Positions 1 to 10,289 are shown, counted from the first letter of the stretch. The stretch: 64,000 nucleotides of DNA from Mycobacterium sp. ACS1612 (GCF_001667505.1 NZ_LZHZ01000054.1:160712-224711); one strand, 5' to 3'. The notes: generated by a model from the letters alone, not told the origin. Made by a program: numbers and translations.

Positions 1-479
1 ACGATCCGTCGACCGAAACCGTGCACGGCCTCGGCAATCGGAAGAACGACCTATTCCATCAGACGCTGCGCGAGGACGGCGTCAAGGTGTTCGAGGGTTC
101 GCGGCGATATGTCGAGCAGGCCAACGCCGCTGGCCTGGCCATTGCGGTGGTGTCATCGAGCGCCAACACCCGCGAAGTGCTGGAAATCACCGGACTCGAC
201 AAGTTCGTCCAACAGCGCGTCGACGGCGTGACCATGCGGGAGGAACACATCGACGGCAAGCCTGCGCCAGACTCGTTCCTGCGCGCCGCCGACTTGCTGG
301 GGGTCGAGCCCGCCGAAGCGGCGGTCTTCGAGGACGCGTTGGCCGGTGTCGAGGCGGGCCGGCGCGGCAACTTCGGCTGCGTAGTCGGCGTGGACCGTGT
401 CGGGCAGGCAGATGCGTTGCGCCGCAACGGCGCAACGACCGTCGTGACCGATCTGGCCGAATTGCTGCCCAACCGATGA
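1..479 (+). CDS. HAD-superfamily hydrolase, beta-phosphoglucomutase-like (5' end outside window)
   Basis: This is the C-terminal part of a haloacid-dehalogenase enzyme. The reading frame is open from base 3 and begins upstream, so the nucleophile motif I (DxD) is not visible. Visible are motif II (VVSSSANT), the motif III lysine in GKPAPD and the motif IV acids in FEDA, in the order typical of beta-phosphoglucomutases. The stop overlaps the ATG of the next gene by four bases (ATGA), so the two are translationally coupled. In M. tuberculosis the equivalent pair is Rv3400-Rv3401. The expected role is conversion of beta-glucose-1-phosphate, made by the neighbouring GH65 phosphorylase, to glucose-6-phosphate in the cytosol. 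The pairing supports this, but the exact sugar is inferred. Confidence 0.85.
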   Translation, partial: DPSTETVHGLGNRKNDLFHQTLREDGVKVFEGSRRYVEQANAAGLAIAVVSSSANTREVLEITGLDKFVQQRVDGVTMREEHIDGKPAPDSFLRAADLLGVEPAEAAVFEDALAGVEAGRRGNFGCVVGVDRVGQADALRRNGATTVVTDLAELLPNR

Positions 480-2857
480 TCACCGAACAGACCTTCCCCG
501 TCGAGCCGTGGTGCGTGCGCGAGACGAACCTCGACCTGAACCTGCTGGCGCAGTCGGAGTCGGTGTTCGCGTTGTCCAACGGCCACATCGGCCTGCGCGG
601 CAACCTCGACGAAGGCGAACCGTACGGGCTGCCCGGCACCTACCTCAACTCCTTCTACGAGACGCGCCCGCTGCCGTATGCCGAAGCGGGATACGGCTAT
701 CCGGAGGACGGCCAATCGGTCGTCGACGTCACCAACGGCAAGCTCCTGCGACTGCTCGTCGACGATGAACCTTTCGACGTGCGCTACGGCCAGTTGGAAT
801 CCCACGAGCGCGTCCTTGACATGCGCGCAGGCACGCTGATCCGGCATGCTGAATGGACATCGCCTGCGGGGCGACGGATTAAGCTGCGTTCGACACGTCT
901 GGTATCGCTGGCGCAGCGCGGGGTTGCCGCCATCGAGTACGTCGTGGAGGCCGTCGACGAATTCGCCCGCATGACGGTGCAATCCGAGCTCGTGGCCAAC
1001 GAGGACCAGCCCAAGCCTTCTGCCGATCCGCGGGTCGCGGCCATGCTGCTGAATCCGCTGGAGGCGGTGCAGCACGACGCTGGCGAGCGGGGCGCGCTGC
1101 TCGTGCACCGGACCCGCAGCAGCGGGTTGATGATGGCCGCGACGATGGAGCATCAGATCGACGTGCCCGGCCGTGTCGAAGTCGACACCGATGCCGGTGA
1201 GGACTGGGCGCGAACGACCATCATTTGCGGGCTGAGGCCCGGACAACAATTGCGGATCGTGAAGTTCCTCGCCTACGGGTGGTCGAGTCTGCGCTCCCGG
1301 CCTGCACTGCGCGATCAGGTGCTCGGGGCGGTCGCCGGTGCCCAGTACTGCGGGTGGGAAGGGTTGGTCTCGGCACAGCGGGAGTTCCTCGACGATTTCT
1401 GGGACTGCGCGGACGTCGAAGTGGAGGGCGACGCGGACTGCCAGCAGGCCGTGCGCTTCGGGCTGTTCCACGTGTTGCAGGCCAGCGCGCGCGCCGAGTG
1501 CCGCGCGATCCCGGGCAAGGGTTTGACCGGAACCGGCTACGACGGCCATACCTTCTGGGACACCGAGGGATTCGTGCTCCCTGTGTTGACCTACACCGCG
1601 CCCCGTGCCGCGGCGGACGCGTTGCGCTGGCGGGCTTCGACGCTGGATATGGCCCGCGAACGCGCGGAGGAACTGGATCTGGCCGGCGCCGCGTTTCCCT
1701 GGCGGACGATCCGCGGCCAGGAATGCTCCGCTTACTGGCCCGCGGGCACGGCCGCCTGGCACATCAACGCCGACATCGCGATGGCATTCGAACTCTATCG
1801 CACAGTCACAGGCGATGATTCGCTCGAGGCCGATTGCGGTCTCGAGGTGCTGGTGCACACCGCGCGACTGTGGATGTCGTTGGGACACCACGACCGCCAC
1901 GGAGTGTGGCATCTCGACGGTGTGACCGGTCCCGACGAGTACACCGCCATCGTCAGGGACAATGTATTCACCAATCTGATGGCAGCACACAACCTTCGGA
2001 CTGCGGTCGAGGCCTGCAATCGTCATCCCGACGCGGCACTCGCGCTTGGCGTCGGCTCGGAGGAGACGGCCGCGTGGCGTGACGCGGCCGCGGCGGCGAA
2101 CATCCCGTTCGACAAGGAGCTCGGTGTGCACCAACAGTGCGAGGGTTTCACGACGTTGCGCGAGTGGAATTTCACGGATAATACCGAGTATCCGCTGCTA
2201 CTGAACGAGGCTTACGTACGGCTGTACCCTTCGCAAGTCGTCAAGCAGGCTGACCTTGTTCTGGCAATGCACTGGCGCAGCAGCGAATTCACTCCCGAGC
2301 AGAAGGCGCGCAACGTCGACTACTACGAGCGGCGCACCACCAGGGATTCCTCACTTTCGGCGTGTACGCAGGCAGTGATGTGCGCGGAGGTGGGCCATCT
2401 CGAGTTGGCGCACGACTACCTGTACGAGGCGGCGTTGATCGATCTGCGCGACCTGCACCACAACACCCGCGACGGCCTGCACATGGCGTCGTTGGCGGGA
2501 GCGTGGATCGCTCTGGTCGCGGGTTTCGGCGGCCTGCGAGACCACGACGGGGAGCTCGATTTGAATCCCCAACTACCGGACGGTATCTCACGTCTGCGGT
2601 TCCGGCTGCGATGGAGAAACTTCCGACTCACCGTCGACGTCACACACGACGACGTGACATACGGATTGCGGGACGGCCCCGACCATCGGCTGACCATCCG
2701 ACATGCCGGCGAGCCGCTCGATTTGTGCACTAACTCGCTGACGACGGTGCCGGTGCAGCGCCGCAAGCCGCTGCTTCCGCCGCCGTGCCAACCGCCGGGC
2801 CGCGCGCCGATCCACCGGCGAAGCGATAAATCACGTGCCACCAGCGACAGCCACTGA
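476..2857 (+). CDS. Glycoside hydrolase family 65 (maltose/trehalose/kojibiose phosphorylase-like)
   Basis: The 793-residue product is the usual length for GH65 disaccharide phosphorylases and close to Rv3401. An N-terminal beta-sandwich is followed by an (alpha/alpha)6 barrel. Near residue 358 is FWDTEGF, a GH65 hallmark. Near residue 487 lies GPDEYT with the expected general-acid glutamate. Near residue 620 is RTTRDSSLS, which fits the phosphate-binding segment. These point to a cytosolic enzyme that cleaves an alpha-linked glucose disaccharide with phosphate to give beta-glucose-1-phosphate, handed to the coupled HAD mutase. Which disaccharide is used cannot be told from sequence. The C-terminal 35 residues are proline- and arginine-rich and look like a non-conserved tail. 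Confidence 0.88.
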   Translation: MITEQTFPVEPWCVRETNLDLNLLAQSESVFALSNGHIGLRGNLDEGEPYGLPGTYLNSFYETRPLPYAEAGYGYPEDGQSVVDVTNGKLLRLLVDDEPFDVRYGQLESHERVLDMRAGTLIRHAEWTSPAGRRIKLRSTRLVSLAQRGVAAIEYVVEAVDEFARMTVQSELVANEDQPKPSADPRVAAMLLNPLEAVQHDAGERGALLVHRTRSSGLMMAATMEHQIDVPGRVEVDTDAGEDWARTTIICGLRPGQQLRIVKFLAYGWSSLRSRPALRDQVLGAVAGAQYCGWEGLVSAQREFLDDFWDCADVEVEGDADCQQAVRFGLFHVLQASARAECRAIPGKGLTGTGYDGHTFWDTEGFVLPVLTYTAPRAAADALRWRASTLDMARERAEELDLAGAAFPWRTIRGQECSAYWPAGTAAWHINADIAMAFELYRTVTGDDSLEADCGLEVLVHTARLWMSLGHHDRHGVWHLDGVTGPDEYTAIVRDNVFTNLMAAHNLRTAVEACNRHPDAALALGVGSEETAAWRDAAAAANIPFDKELGVHQQCEGFTTLREWNFTDNTEYPLLLNEAYVRLYPSQVVKQADLVLAMHWRSSEFTPEQKARNVDYYERRTTRDSSLSACTQAVMCAEVGHLELAHDYLYEAALIDLRDLHHNTRDGLHMASLAGAWIALVAGFGGLRDHDGELDLNPQLPDGISRLRFRLRWRNFRLTVDVTHDDVTYGLRDGPDHRLTIRHAGEPLDLCTNSLTTVPVQRRKPLLPPPCQPPGRAPIHRRSDKSRATSDSH

Positions 2858-2886
2858 CTACCCTCTACGTCGGGGGTGAACACCAA

Positions 2887-4080
2887 ATGTTGCAAATGAT
2901 CGACGGACACAACACGGTCAACGTCGTCAACTTCGCCAGCCAGATCGACCAGGGCACGATCGAGCAGGCCGCGCAGACCGCGGCACTGCCGTTCGTGTAC
3001 CCGCACGTGGCGTTGATGCCTGACGCTCATGTGGGCAAGGGCGCGGCGGTCGGCACCGTCATACCGACGCTGGCTGCCGTCATCCCGGCCGCGGTCGGCG
3101 TGGACATCGGCTGCGGAATGATCGCGGCCCGAACCCGTTTCACGGCAGCCGACATTGCGGGCAAGGACCTTGCGCGGTTGCGTTGTTCGCTCGAATCCGC
3201 GATACCGCTGAGCGCAGGCAACTACAACAAGTCGCTGACGCGGTACGCATTCACGGCCGCGCGAATCGAACACCTCGATGCGCTGGCTAGTGACAACGAC
3301 GTCGACCTATCCCATTCGCCCAAGTGGAGACGACAGCTGGGAACGCTCGGCGGCGGAAACCATTTCATCGAGTTGTGTCTCGACGAAGGCGATGCGGTCT
3401 GGATGTTCCTGCACTCCGGATCGCGCGGCGTCGGCAACAAGATCGCCACCCGGCACATCAACGTGGCCAAGCAGCACTGCCGCGACGCGGGCGTCGCGCT
3501 GCCCAACGCCGACCTGGCGTACCTGGAAGAGGGCACACCCGAATTCGACACCTACATCGCCGAATTGCGGTGGGCTCAGGCCTTCGCGCTGGCCAACCGC
3601 GAGGAGATGATGGACCGCTTCCGGCAGGCGTTCGCGCACTGGATGCAGGTCGACGCCGACGACGTCGAGACCGAACGGATCAACACCCATCACAACTACA
3701 CCACGCCAGAACGGCACGGGGACAAGGAAGTCTGGGTGACCCGCAAGGGAGCCGTCGACGCGCACCACGGCCGGATGGGGATCATCCCGGGATCGATGGG
3801 TACCCGCTCCTACATCGTGCGCGGCAAGGGCAACCCCGACAGCCTGTGCAGTGCGCCGCACGGTGCAGGGCGCCGGTTCTCCAGAACCGAGGCGCGCCGC
3901 CGGTTCACCGCCGACGACCTCGCCGAGCGGATGAAGGGCATCGAGTACCGCCACGGTGAGGCGTGGGTCGACGAGATTCCCGACGCGTACAAGTCGATCG
4001 ACGTGGTGATGGCCGATTCGAAAGACCTCGTCGAGGTGGTGACCACGCTGCGTCAGGTGATCAACGTCAAGGGCACCTGA
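2887..4080 (+). CDS. rtcB: RtcB RNA ligase
   Basis: RtcB joins RNA 2',3'-cyclic-phosphate or 3'-phosphate ends to 5'-OH ends using GTP and Mn2+. The 397-residue product has the conserved blocks in order: MPDAHVGKG, VDIGCGM with the metal-binding Cys near residue 76, GGGNHF, HSGSRG, HHGRMGIIPGSMG, and APHGAGR near residue 325 with the histidine that is guanylylated in the family. It is slightly shorter than Rv2631. A G-rich sequence (gggggtg) lies about eight bases before the chosen ATG; an ATG three codons later is possible. It starts 29 bases after the GH65 gene. No archease gene is visible. It converges on the RNase Z gene with one base between stop codons, so two RNA-processing genes sit tail to tail. 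Confidence 0.95.
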   Translation: MLQMIDGHNTVNVVNFASQIDQGTIEQAAQTAALPFVYPHVALMPDAHVGKGAAVGTVIPTLAAVIPAAVGVDIGCGMIAARTRFTAADIAGKDLARLRCSLESAIPLSAGNYNKSLTRYAFTAARIEHLDALASDNDVDLSHSPKWRRQLGTLGGGNHFIELCLDEGDAVWMFLHSGSRGVGNKIATRHINVAKQHCRDAGVALPNADLAYLEEGTPEFDTYIAELRWAQAFALANREEMMDRFRQAFAHWMQVDADDVETERINTHHNYTTPERHGDKEVWVTRKGAVDAHHGRMGIIPGSMGTRSYIVRGKGNPDSLCSAPHGAGRRFSRTEARRRFTADDLAERMKGIEYRHGEAWVDEIPDAYKSIDVVMADSKDLVEVVTTLRQVINVKGT

Positions 4081-4081
4081 G

Positions 4082-4996
4082 TCAGCGGCGCTTGGGCACC
4101 GGGATTCGCATCAGATCCTCGGCGACGACCACGTCGCCGCCGAACACCGCGGCCGCTTCGTCGCGGTGGCGGCTCAGGTCGGGATACCGCTGGGAGAAGT
4201 GCGTGAGTACGAGCCGGCGTACTGCGCACTCCTCCGCGACACGGGCCGCCTGGGCCGCGGTCAGGTGGCCGTAGAGGGTGGCCAGTTCGGCGTCCTCGTT
4301 CAAAAACGTCGCCTCGATCACCAACATGTCGGCACCGTCTGCCAGTGCGTAGACCGCGTCGCACAACCGGGTGTCCATCACGAAGGCGAACCGCTGTCCG
4401 CGCCGCGGCGCACTGACGTCCGCCAGGGCGACGGTGCGGCCGTCGACCCGGATCCAACCGGTGCGCTGCAGTTCGCCGACGGCGGGCCCCGCGATGCCGT
4501 GCCGGGCCAGCAGGTCCGGAACGAAGCGCAGCCCGTCGGGTTCGATCAGCCGGTAGCCGAAGGCGTCGATCGAGTGCTCGAGGCGCATCGCCTCCAGCAT
4601 CCCGAAACCGCCCAGCGCGATCGGCCCGTCCGCGTCGATGGGGACCTCGATCAGGCTCGCGCGCTCATGGAACGAGCAGGCGTGGCGCAGCCGGGCGAAG
4701 TACTCGGCGCCAGAGGCGGGAAAGTAGGCGGGCATCTCGTGCGCCACGCCGTCGGCCGAAAAGCGCTGCACCACACCGGGTACGCCAAGACAGTGATCGC
4801 CGTGGAAATGGGTGAGGCAGAGCCGGCTGATGCTGCTGGCCGCGACACCGGCCAGCAGGAGTTGGCGCTGCGTGCCCTCGCCAGGGTCGAAGAGCAGGCC
4901 TTCGCCGTCCCACAGCAGCAGATAACCGTTGTGGTTGCGCTGCCGGGTCGGCACCTGGCTCGCCGTCCCGAGCACCACCAACTCACGTGTGGACAC
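4082..4996 (-). CDS. rnz: Ribonuclease Z (tRNA 3' processing)
   Basis: This metallo-beta-lactamase-fold endonuclease would cut the 3' trailer from tRNA precursors. The zinc motif HFHGDH is at residues 63-68 (THFHGDHCLG), with a later HFSQRY histidine region near the C terminus, as in RNase Z/ElaC proteins. The product is 304 residues (the M. tuberculosis homologue Rv2407 is somewhat shorter). The start is GTG at 4996 (GTG TCC ACA), which gives the conserved N terminus MSTRELVVLGTASQ. It is divergent from the TetR gene at 5050. The family call is firm; substrate range (strict RNase Z or broader phosphodiesterase) is not visible. Confidence 0.92.
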   Translation of the reverse strand: MSTRELVVLGTASQVPTRQRNHNGYLLLWDGEGLLFDPGEGTQRQLLLAGVAASSISRLCLTHFHGDHCLGVPGVVQRFSADGVAHEMPAYFPASGAEYFARLRHACSFHERASLIEVPIDADGPIALGGFGMLEAMRLEHSIDAFGYRLIEPDGLRFVPDLLARHGIAGPAVGELQRTGWIRVDGRTVALADVSAPRRGQRFAFVMDTRLCDAVYALADGADMLVIEATFLNEDAELATLYGHLTAAQAARVAEECAVRRLVLTHFSQRYPDLSRHRDEAAAVFGGDVVVAEDLMRIPVPKRR

Positions 4997-5049
4997 CTCT
5001 GTGACACTAAGCCGCAGACTGTTTTACATGTGTTGACTAGACTGGCGGT

Positions 5050-5733
5050 ATGCCAGGGCCTGACGCTCTTCGCGCAAGCGGCTCATCGCCGTCCCGGCGG
5101 CGGCTGTCGCCCGACGATCGTCGCAACGAACTGCTAGCCCTTGGCGCCGAGGTGTTCGGTGAGCGGCCGTACGACGAGGTCCGCATCGACGAGATCGCCG
5201 AACGGGCGGGCGTGTCGCGCGCATTGATGTACCACTACTTCCCGGACAAGCGGACGTTCTTCGCGGAGGTGATCCGCGCCGAGGGCGACCGCCTCTTCGA
5301 GGCGACGAGCACCCCGCCCAAGCCCGGGCAGAGCCTCTTCGACCAGGTGCGCGAGGGTGTGCTGGCGTATGTGCGCTACGACGAGGAGCATCCGCACGGC
5401 GCGTGGGCCGCCTACGTCGGCATCGGCACCTCCGATCCGGTGCTGCGCGGCATCGAGGACGTCGACAACAACCGGCAGGTCGACCGGATCATCGAGCGTG
5501 TCACCGGCGCCGTCGGCGCGGAGATGGACTCCAAGGTCGGACGCGACCTGCGCGTCACCATCTACGGCTGGCTGGCGTTCACCTTCGAGATGTGCCGCCA
5601 ACGCCTGCTCGACCCGTCGCTCGACTCCGGATACGTCGGCGACTGCTGTGCGCACGCCCTGCTCGACGCGATCGGCAGGGTCCCTGGCATCCCGGCCGCG
5701 CTGAGGGACGCCGTCGCGCCCGAGCAGCGCTGA
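5050..5733 (+). CDS. TetR/AcrR family transcriptional regulator
   Basis: A 227-residue one-component regulator. The N-terminal helix-turn-helix lies at about residues 25-72 (RRNELLALGAEVFG, then IDEIAERAGVSRALMYHYFPDKRTFF), followed by an all-helical ligand domain that cannot be assigned. The gene is 53 bases from the divergent RNase Z gene and 32 bases upstream of lhr on the same strand. No clear dyad was found in the short divergent gap. A role controlling lhr or itself is possible from position only. Confidence 0.85.
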   Translation: MPGPDALRASGSSPSRRRLSPDDRRNELLALGAEVFGERPYDEVRIDEIAERAGVSRALMYHYFPDKRTFFAEVIRAEGDRLFEATSTPPKPGQSLFDQVREGVLAYVRYDEEHPHGAWAAYVGIGTSDPVLRGIEDVDNNRQVDRIIERVTGAVGAEMDSKVGRDLRVTIYGWLAFTFEMCRQRLLDPSLDSGYVGDCCAHALLDAIGRVPGIPAALRDAVAPEQR

Positions 5734-5765
5734 AATCTGTCGGTGGGCTCCTGCACCATGGCTAG

Positions 5766-8700
5766 ATGACCTCCGATCCGCTCGAGCGCTTCAGCGCGCT
5801 GACCCGCGAGTGGTTCACGGGCACGTTCGCCGAGCCCACCGCGGCGCAGGCGCAGGCCTGGTCGGCCATCGCCGACGGCGACAACACGCTGGTCATCGCA
5901 CCGACCGGGTCCGGTAAGACGCTGGCCGCGTTCCTGTGGGCCATCGACCAACTGGCGTCGGCCGGGCCAAGAGGCGCCGGCACGCGGGTGTTGTACGTCT
6001 CGCCGCTGAAGGCGCTGGCCGTCGACGTCGAGCGCAACCTGCGCACGCCGCTGATCGGCGTCGGCCGGATCGCCGAACGGCGCGGGCTGGCCGCGCCGTC
6101 CATCAGCGTCGGGGTGCGGTCCGGCGACACCCCACCCGCCCAGCGCAGGGCGCTGATCACCAATCCGCCGGACGTCCTGATCACCACGCCCGAGTCGCTG
6201 TTCCTGATGCTGACGTCATCGGCCCGCGACACGCTGGCCGAGGTGCAGACGGTCATCGTCGACGAGGTGCACGCCGTCGCGGGCACCAAACGCGGCGCGC
6301 ATCTGGCGCTGTCGCTGGAGCGGCTCGACCAGATTCTGGCCACCCCCGCACAGCGCATCGGGCTGTCCGCGACCGTTCGGCCGCCCGAGGAAGTGGCGCG
6401 ATTCCTGTCCGGGCAGGCCAGGACGACGATCGTCGCGCCGCCGGCGGCCAAGACGTTCGACCTGTCGGTGCAGGTACCGGTGCCGGATATGGCGAATCTG
6501 GAAAACAACTCCATCTGGCCCGACGTCGAGGCGCGCATCGTCGATCTGATCGAGGCGCACCGCAGCTCGATCGTGTTCGCGAACTCGCGGCGGCTGGCCG
6601 AGCGGCTGACCTCGCGGCTCAACGAGATTCACGCCGAACGCAACGGCATCGAACTGCCTGACGGGCGCAATCCACAAGTCGGCGGCGGCTCCCCCGCCCA
6701 GCTGATGGCCAGCGGCCAGTCGCATGGCGCGCCCACCCTGCTGGCCCGCGCGCATCACGGCTCGGTCAGCAAGGAGCAGCGCGCGCTCGTCGAGGACGAC
6801 CTGAAGAGCGGACGCCTGCGCGCCGTCGTCGCGACGTCCAGCCTGGAGTTGGGCATCGACATGGGCGCCGTCGATCTGGTGATCCAGGTCGAGGCGCCGC
6901 CGTCGGTGGCCAGTGGGCTGCAGCGGATCGGCCGGGCGGGGCACCAGGTCGGCGAGATCTCGCAGGGCGTGCTGTTTCCCAAGCACCGCACCGACCTGAT
7001 CGGCTGCGCGGTGACGGTGAAGCGGATGCTGGCCGGCGAGATCGAGACCATGCACGTGCCCACCAATCCGCTCGACGTGTTGGCACAGCACACGGTGGCG
7101 GCGTGCGCGCTGGAGCCCATCGACGCCGACCGCTGGTTCGACGCGGTGCGGCGCAGCGCACCGTTCGCGACGTTGCCGCGCAGCGCATTCGAGGCGACGC
7201 TGGATCTGCTGTCGGGTAAGTACCCGTCCACCGAATTCGCCGAACTGCGGCCCCGGCTGGTGTACGACCGGGATGCGGGCACGCTGACCGGGCGGCCCGG
7301 CGCGCAGCGGCTGGCGGTCACTTCCGGCGGCGCCATCCCCGACCGCGGGCTGTTCACCGTATACTTGGCCACCGACTCCGAAAAACCTTCGCGGGTAGGC
7401 GAACTCGACGAGGAGATGGTCTACGAGTCGCGGCCGGGTGACGTGATCTCGCTCGGGGCGACCAGTTGGCGCATCACCGAGATCACCCACGACCGTGTGC
7501 TGGTCATTCCGGCGCCCGGCCAGCCTGCCCGGCTGCCGTTCTGGAAGGGTGACGGCGTCGGCAGGCCGGCCGAGTTGGGTGCCGCGGTCGGTGCGTTCAC
7601 CGGTGAGTTGGCACGACTGGGCCACGACGAGTTCGTCGAGCGTTGCCGGGCAATGGGTTTCGATCAGTTCGCCTCCGACAACCTGTGGCAGTTGCTCGAC
7701 GACCAGCGGCAGGCGACGGGCACCGTGCCGAGCGACAGCACGTTGATGGCCGAACGCTTCCGCGACGAGCTCGGGGACTGGCGGGTGATCCTGCACTCCC
7801 CCTACGGATTGCGGGTGCATGGGCCGCTGGCGTTGGCGGTGTCCCGGCGACTGCGCGAACGCTACGGCATCGACGAGAAGCCGACGGCGTCCGATGACGG
7901 CATCATCGTCCGGCTACCCGATACCGAGGACGCCGCGCCCGGTGCCGACCTGTTCGTCTTCGACGCCGACGAGATCGAACCGATCGTCACCGCCGAGGTG
8001 GGCGGTTCGGCGCTGTTCGCGTCGCGGTTCCGCGAATGTGCCGCTCGCGCTCTGCTTTTGCCACGGCGACATCCCGGCAAGCGGTCGCCGCTGTGGCATC
8101 AGCGGCAGCGTGCCGCGCAACTGCTCGACGTCGCCCGCAAGTATCCGGACTTCCCCATCGTGCTGGAGGCGGTTCGGGAGTGCCTTCAGGACGTCTACGA
8201 CGTGCCCGCGCTGACCGAGCTGATGCACCGGGTGGCGCAGCGCCGGCTGCGGTTGGTCGAGGTGGAGACCTCGACACCATCTCCGTTCGCGGCGTCGCTG
8301 TTGTTCGGATACGTGGGCGCCTTCATGTACGAGGGCGACAGCCCGCTGGCCGAGCGCCGCGCCGCCGCCCTGTCGCTGGACAGCGTGCTGCTCGCCGAAC
8401 TGCTCGGCCGTGTCGAGTTGCGTGAACTGCTCGATCCGCAGGTTATCGCAACCACCACCGGACAGTTGCAGCATCTGTCCGCCGACCGGTTGGCCCGTGA
8501 CGCCGAGGGCGTCGCCGACCTGTTGCGGGTGCTCGGGCCGCTGACCGAACAGGAGATCGCCGACCGCTGCGCCACCAGGGACGTCGGCGGTTGGCTTGAT
8601 GGTTTGCAGGCCGCCAAGCGGGCGCTGCGAGTGTCGTTCGCGGATCAAACCTGGTGGGCGGCAATCGAAGACATCGGCCTGCTGCGCGACGGCGTCGGGG

Positions 8701-10289
8701 TGGCGGTGCCGGTGGGGGTACCGACGGCGTTCACCGAATCGGTCGACGACCCGCTCGGCGAACTGTTGGGCCGCTACGCGCGCACCCACGGACCGTTCAC
8801 CACGCGTGACGCCGCGGTACGGTTCGGCCTCGGCCTGCGGGTTACCGCCGACGTGCTGGGCCGGATGGCCATCGACGGCAAGCTGATCCGGGGTGAGTTC
8901 ACCGATGCCACGGACAGCGAGCAATGGTGTGACGCAGACGTTTTGAAGATCCTGCGGCGCCGGTCGCTTGCGGCGTTGCGGGCGCAGGTGGAGCCGGTCA
9001 GCACGGCGGCCTACGGCCGGTTCCTGCCGTCGTGGCAGCAGGTGGGCACACACAATTCCGGTATCGACGGCCTGGCCTCGGTGATCGACCAGTTGGCCGG
9101 TGTGCCCGTCCCCGCATCGGCGGTGGAGCCGCTGGTGTTCGGGCAGCGGGTGCGCGACTACCAACCGGCGATGCTCGACGAACTGCTCGCCTCGGGCGAG
9201 GTCACCTGGTCGGGTGTCGGTCAGATCGGTGGCGGTGACGGCTGGATCGCGTTTCATCCGGCCGAGTCGGCGCCGTTGACGTTGGCCGCGCCCACCGAAC
9301 TCGAGTTCACCGACGCGCATCGGGCGATCATGGACACCCTCGGTGCGGGCGGTGCGTATTTTTTCCGCCAGCTCGCCGGCGGTGGCGATGCCGAGCAGCT
9401 CAAACAGGCCCTGTGGGAATTGATTTGGGCGGGCTGGGTCACCGGCGACACGTTCGCACCGGTGCGCGCGATGCTGGCAGGCAGCCGTCGGTCGACGGGG
9501 CGCCGCGGCGCGCCTGCACACCGGCAACGGCAGCGGCCGCCGCGGTTGAGCCGCTACAGTGTCGCCCACGCCGCGGCGCGGCAGTCCGATCCGACGGTCG
9601 CGGGCCGGTGGTCGGCGCTGCCCGCGGCCGAACCGGAGTCGACGGTGCGGGCGCATTTCCAGGCCGAGTTGTTGCTCGGCAGACACGGCGTGCTGACCAA
9701 GGGTGCGGTCGGCGCCGAGGAAGTGCCGGGCGGCTTCGCGATGCTGTACAAGGTGCTGACCGCATTCGAGGAGGCGGGCCGCTGTCAGCGCGGCTACTTC
9801 GTCGAGTCGCTGGGCGGCGCGCAGTTCGCTGTCGCCTCGACGGTGGACCGCCTGCGGTCCTACCTCGACGGCGTCGACCAGGAGCGGCGCGAGTATCACG
9901 CGGTGGTCCTCGCGGCGGCCGATCCCGCCAATCCGTACGGCGCGGCGCTGCCGTGGCCGACACGGACGGGCGCCGACGACGATGTGGCGCACCGGCCGGG
10001 ACGCAAGGCGGGCGCGCTGGTCGCGATCGTCGACGGGGAGCTCGCCTGGTACTTGGAGCGCGGCGGCCGCTCGCTGCTGAGCTTCACCGGCGACGCCGAC
10101 GCGCATGTGCCGGCCGCGGCCGCGCTGACCGATCTGGTGGCTGCGGGACGCATCGGCTCGTTGCTCGTCGAGAAGATCAACGGCGTATCGGTGCTGGAAC
10201 CGGTCGCCGAGGGTGAGCGCGCCGTGGTGCAGGAGGCGCTGCTGGGCGCCGGGTTCGCGCGCACCCCGAGGGGCCTGCGGTTGCGGTAG
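5766..10289 (+). CDS. lhr: Lhr, large superfamily-2 DNA helicase
   Basis: This 1507-residue protein matches the mycobacterial Lhr family in length (about 1510). The RecA1 core has Walker A APTGSGKT (K51), the DEVH box near residues 166-169 and SAT near residue 200. RecA2 follows with SSLELGID and QRIGRAGHQ, then a winged-helix domain and a roughly 600-residue C-terminal domain. Mycobacterial Lhr is an ATP-dependent 3'-to-5' translocase that unwinds RNA:DNA hybrids and is linked to DNA-damage responses. In M. tuberculosis lhr (Rv3296) is followed directly by nei (Rv3297). Here about 9.3 kb of gene relics, glycerol genes and two oxidoreductases separate them, although all intervening plus-strand repair genes keep the same orientation. 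Confidence 0.96.
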   Translation: MTSDPLERFSALTREWFTGTFAEPTAAQAQAWSAIADGDNTLVIAPTGSGKTLAAFLWAIDQLASAGPRGAGTRVLYVSPLKALAVDVERNLRTPLIGVGRIAERRGLAAPSISVGVRSGDTPPAQRRALITNPPDVLITTPESLFLMLTSSARDTLAEVQTVIVDEVHAVAGTKRGAHLALSLERLDQILATPAQRIGLSATVRPPEEVARFLSGQARTTIVAPPAAKTFDLSVQVPVPDMANLENNSIWPDVEARIVDLIEAHRSSIVFANSRRLAERLTSRLNEIHAERNGIELPDGRNPQVGGGSPAQLMASGQSHGAPTLLARAHHGSVSKEQRALVEDDLKSGRLRAVVATSSLELGIDMGAVDLVIQVEAPPSVASGLQRIGRAGHQVGEISQGVLFPKHRTDLIGCAVTVKRMLAGEIETMHVPTNPLDVLAQHTVAACALEPIDADRWFDAVRRSAPFATLPRSAFEATLDLLSGKYPSTEFAELRPRLVYDRDAGTLTGRPGAQRLAVTSGGAIPDRGLFTVYLATDSEKPSRVGELDEEMVYESRPGDVISLGATSWRITEITHDRVLVIPAPGQPARLPFWKGDGVGRPAELGAAVGAFTGELARLGHDEFVERCRAMGFDQFASDNLWQLLDDQRQATGTVPSDSTLMAERFRDELGDWRVILHSPYGLRVHGPLALAVSRRLRERYGIDEKPTASDDGIIVRLPDTEDAAPGADLFVFDADEIEPIVTAEVGGSALFASRFRECAARALLLPRRHPGKRSPLWHQRQRAAQLLDVARKYPDFPIVLEAVRECLQDVYDVPALTELMHRVAQRRLRLVEVETSTPSPFAASLLFGYVGAFMYEGDSPLAERRAAALSLDSVLLAELLGRVELRELLDPQVIATTTGQLQHLSADRLARDAEGVADLLRVLGPLTEQEIADRCATRDVGGWLDGLQAAKRALRVSFADQTWWAAIEDIGLLRDGVGVAVPVGVPTAFTESVDDPLGELLGRYARTHGPFTTRDAAVRFGLGLRVTADVLGRMAIDGKLIRGEFTDATDSEQWCDADVLKILRRRSLAALRAQVEPVSTAAYGRFLPSWQQVGTHNSGIDGLASVIDQLAGVPVPASAVEPLVFGQRVRDYQPAMLDELLASGEVTWSGVGQIGGGDGWIAFHPAESAPLTLAAPTELEFTDAHRAIMDTLGAGGAYFFRQLAGGGDAEQLKQALWELIWAGWVTGDTFAPVRAMLAGSRRSTGRRGAPAHRQRQRPPRLSRYSVAHAAARQSDPTVAGRWSALPAAEPESTVRAHFQAELLLGRHGVLTKGAVGAEEVPGGFAMLYKVLTAFEEAGRCQRGYFVESLGGAQFAVASTVDRLRSYLDGVDQERREYHAVVLAAADPANPYGAALPWPTRTGADDDVAHRPGRKAGALVAIVDGELAWYLERGGRSLLSFTGDADAHVPAAAALTDLVAAGRIGSLLVEKINGVSVLEPVAEGERAVVQEALLGAGFARTPRGLRLR

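Noticed and set aside
59..2134. Very long minus-strand open frame across the GH65 gene
   Set aside because: Antisense shadow produced by high GC and third-position bias; no recognisable domain, and the plus-strand gene is firmly identified.
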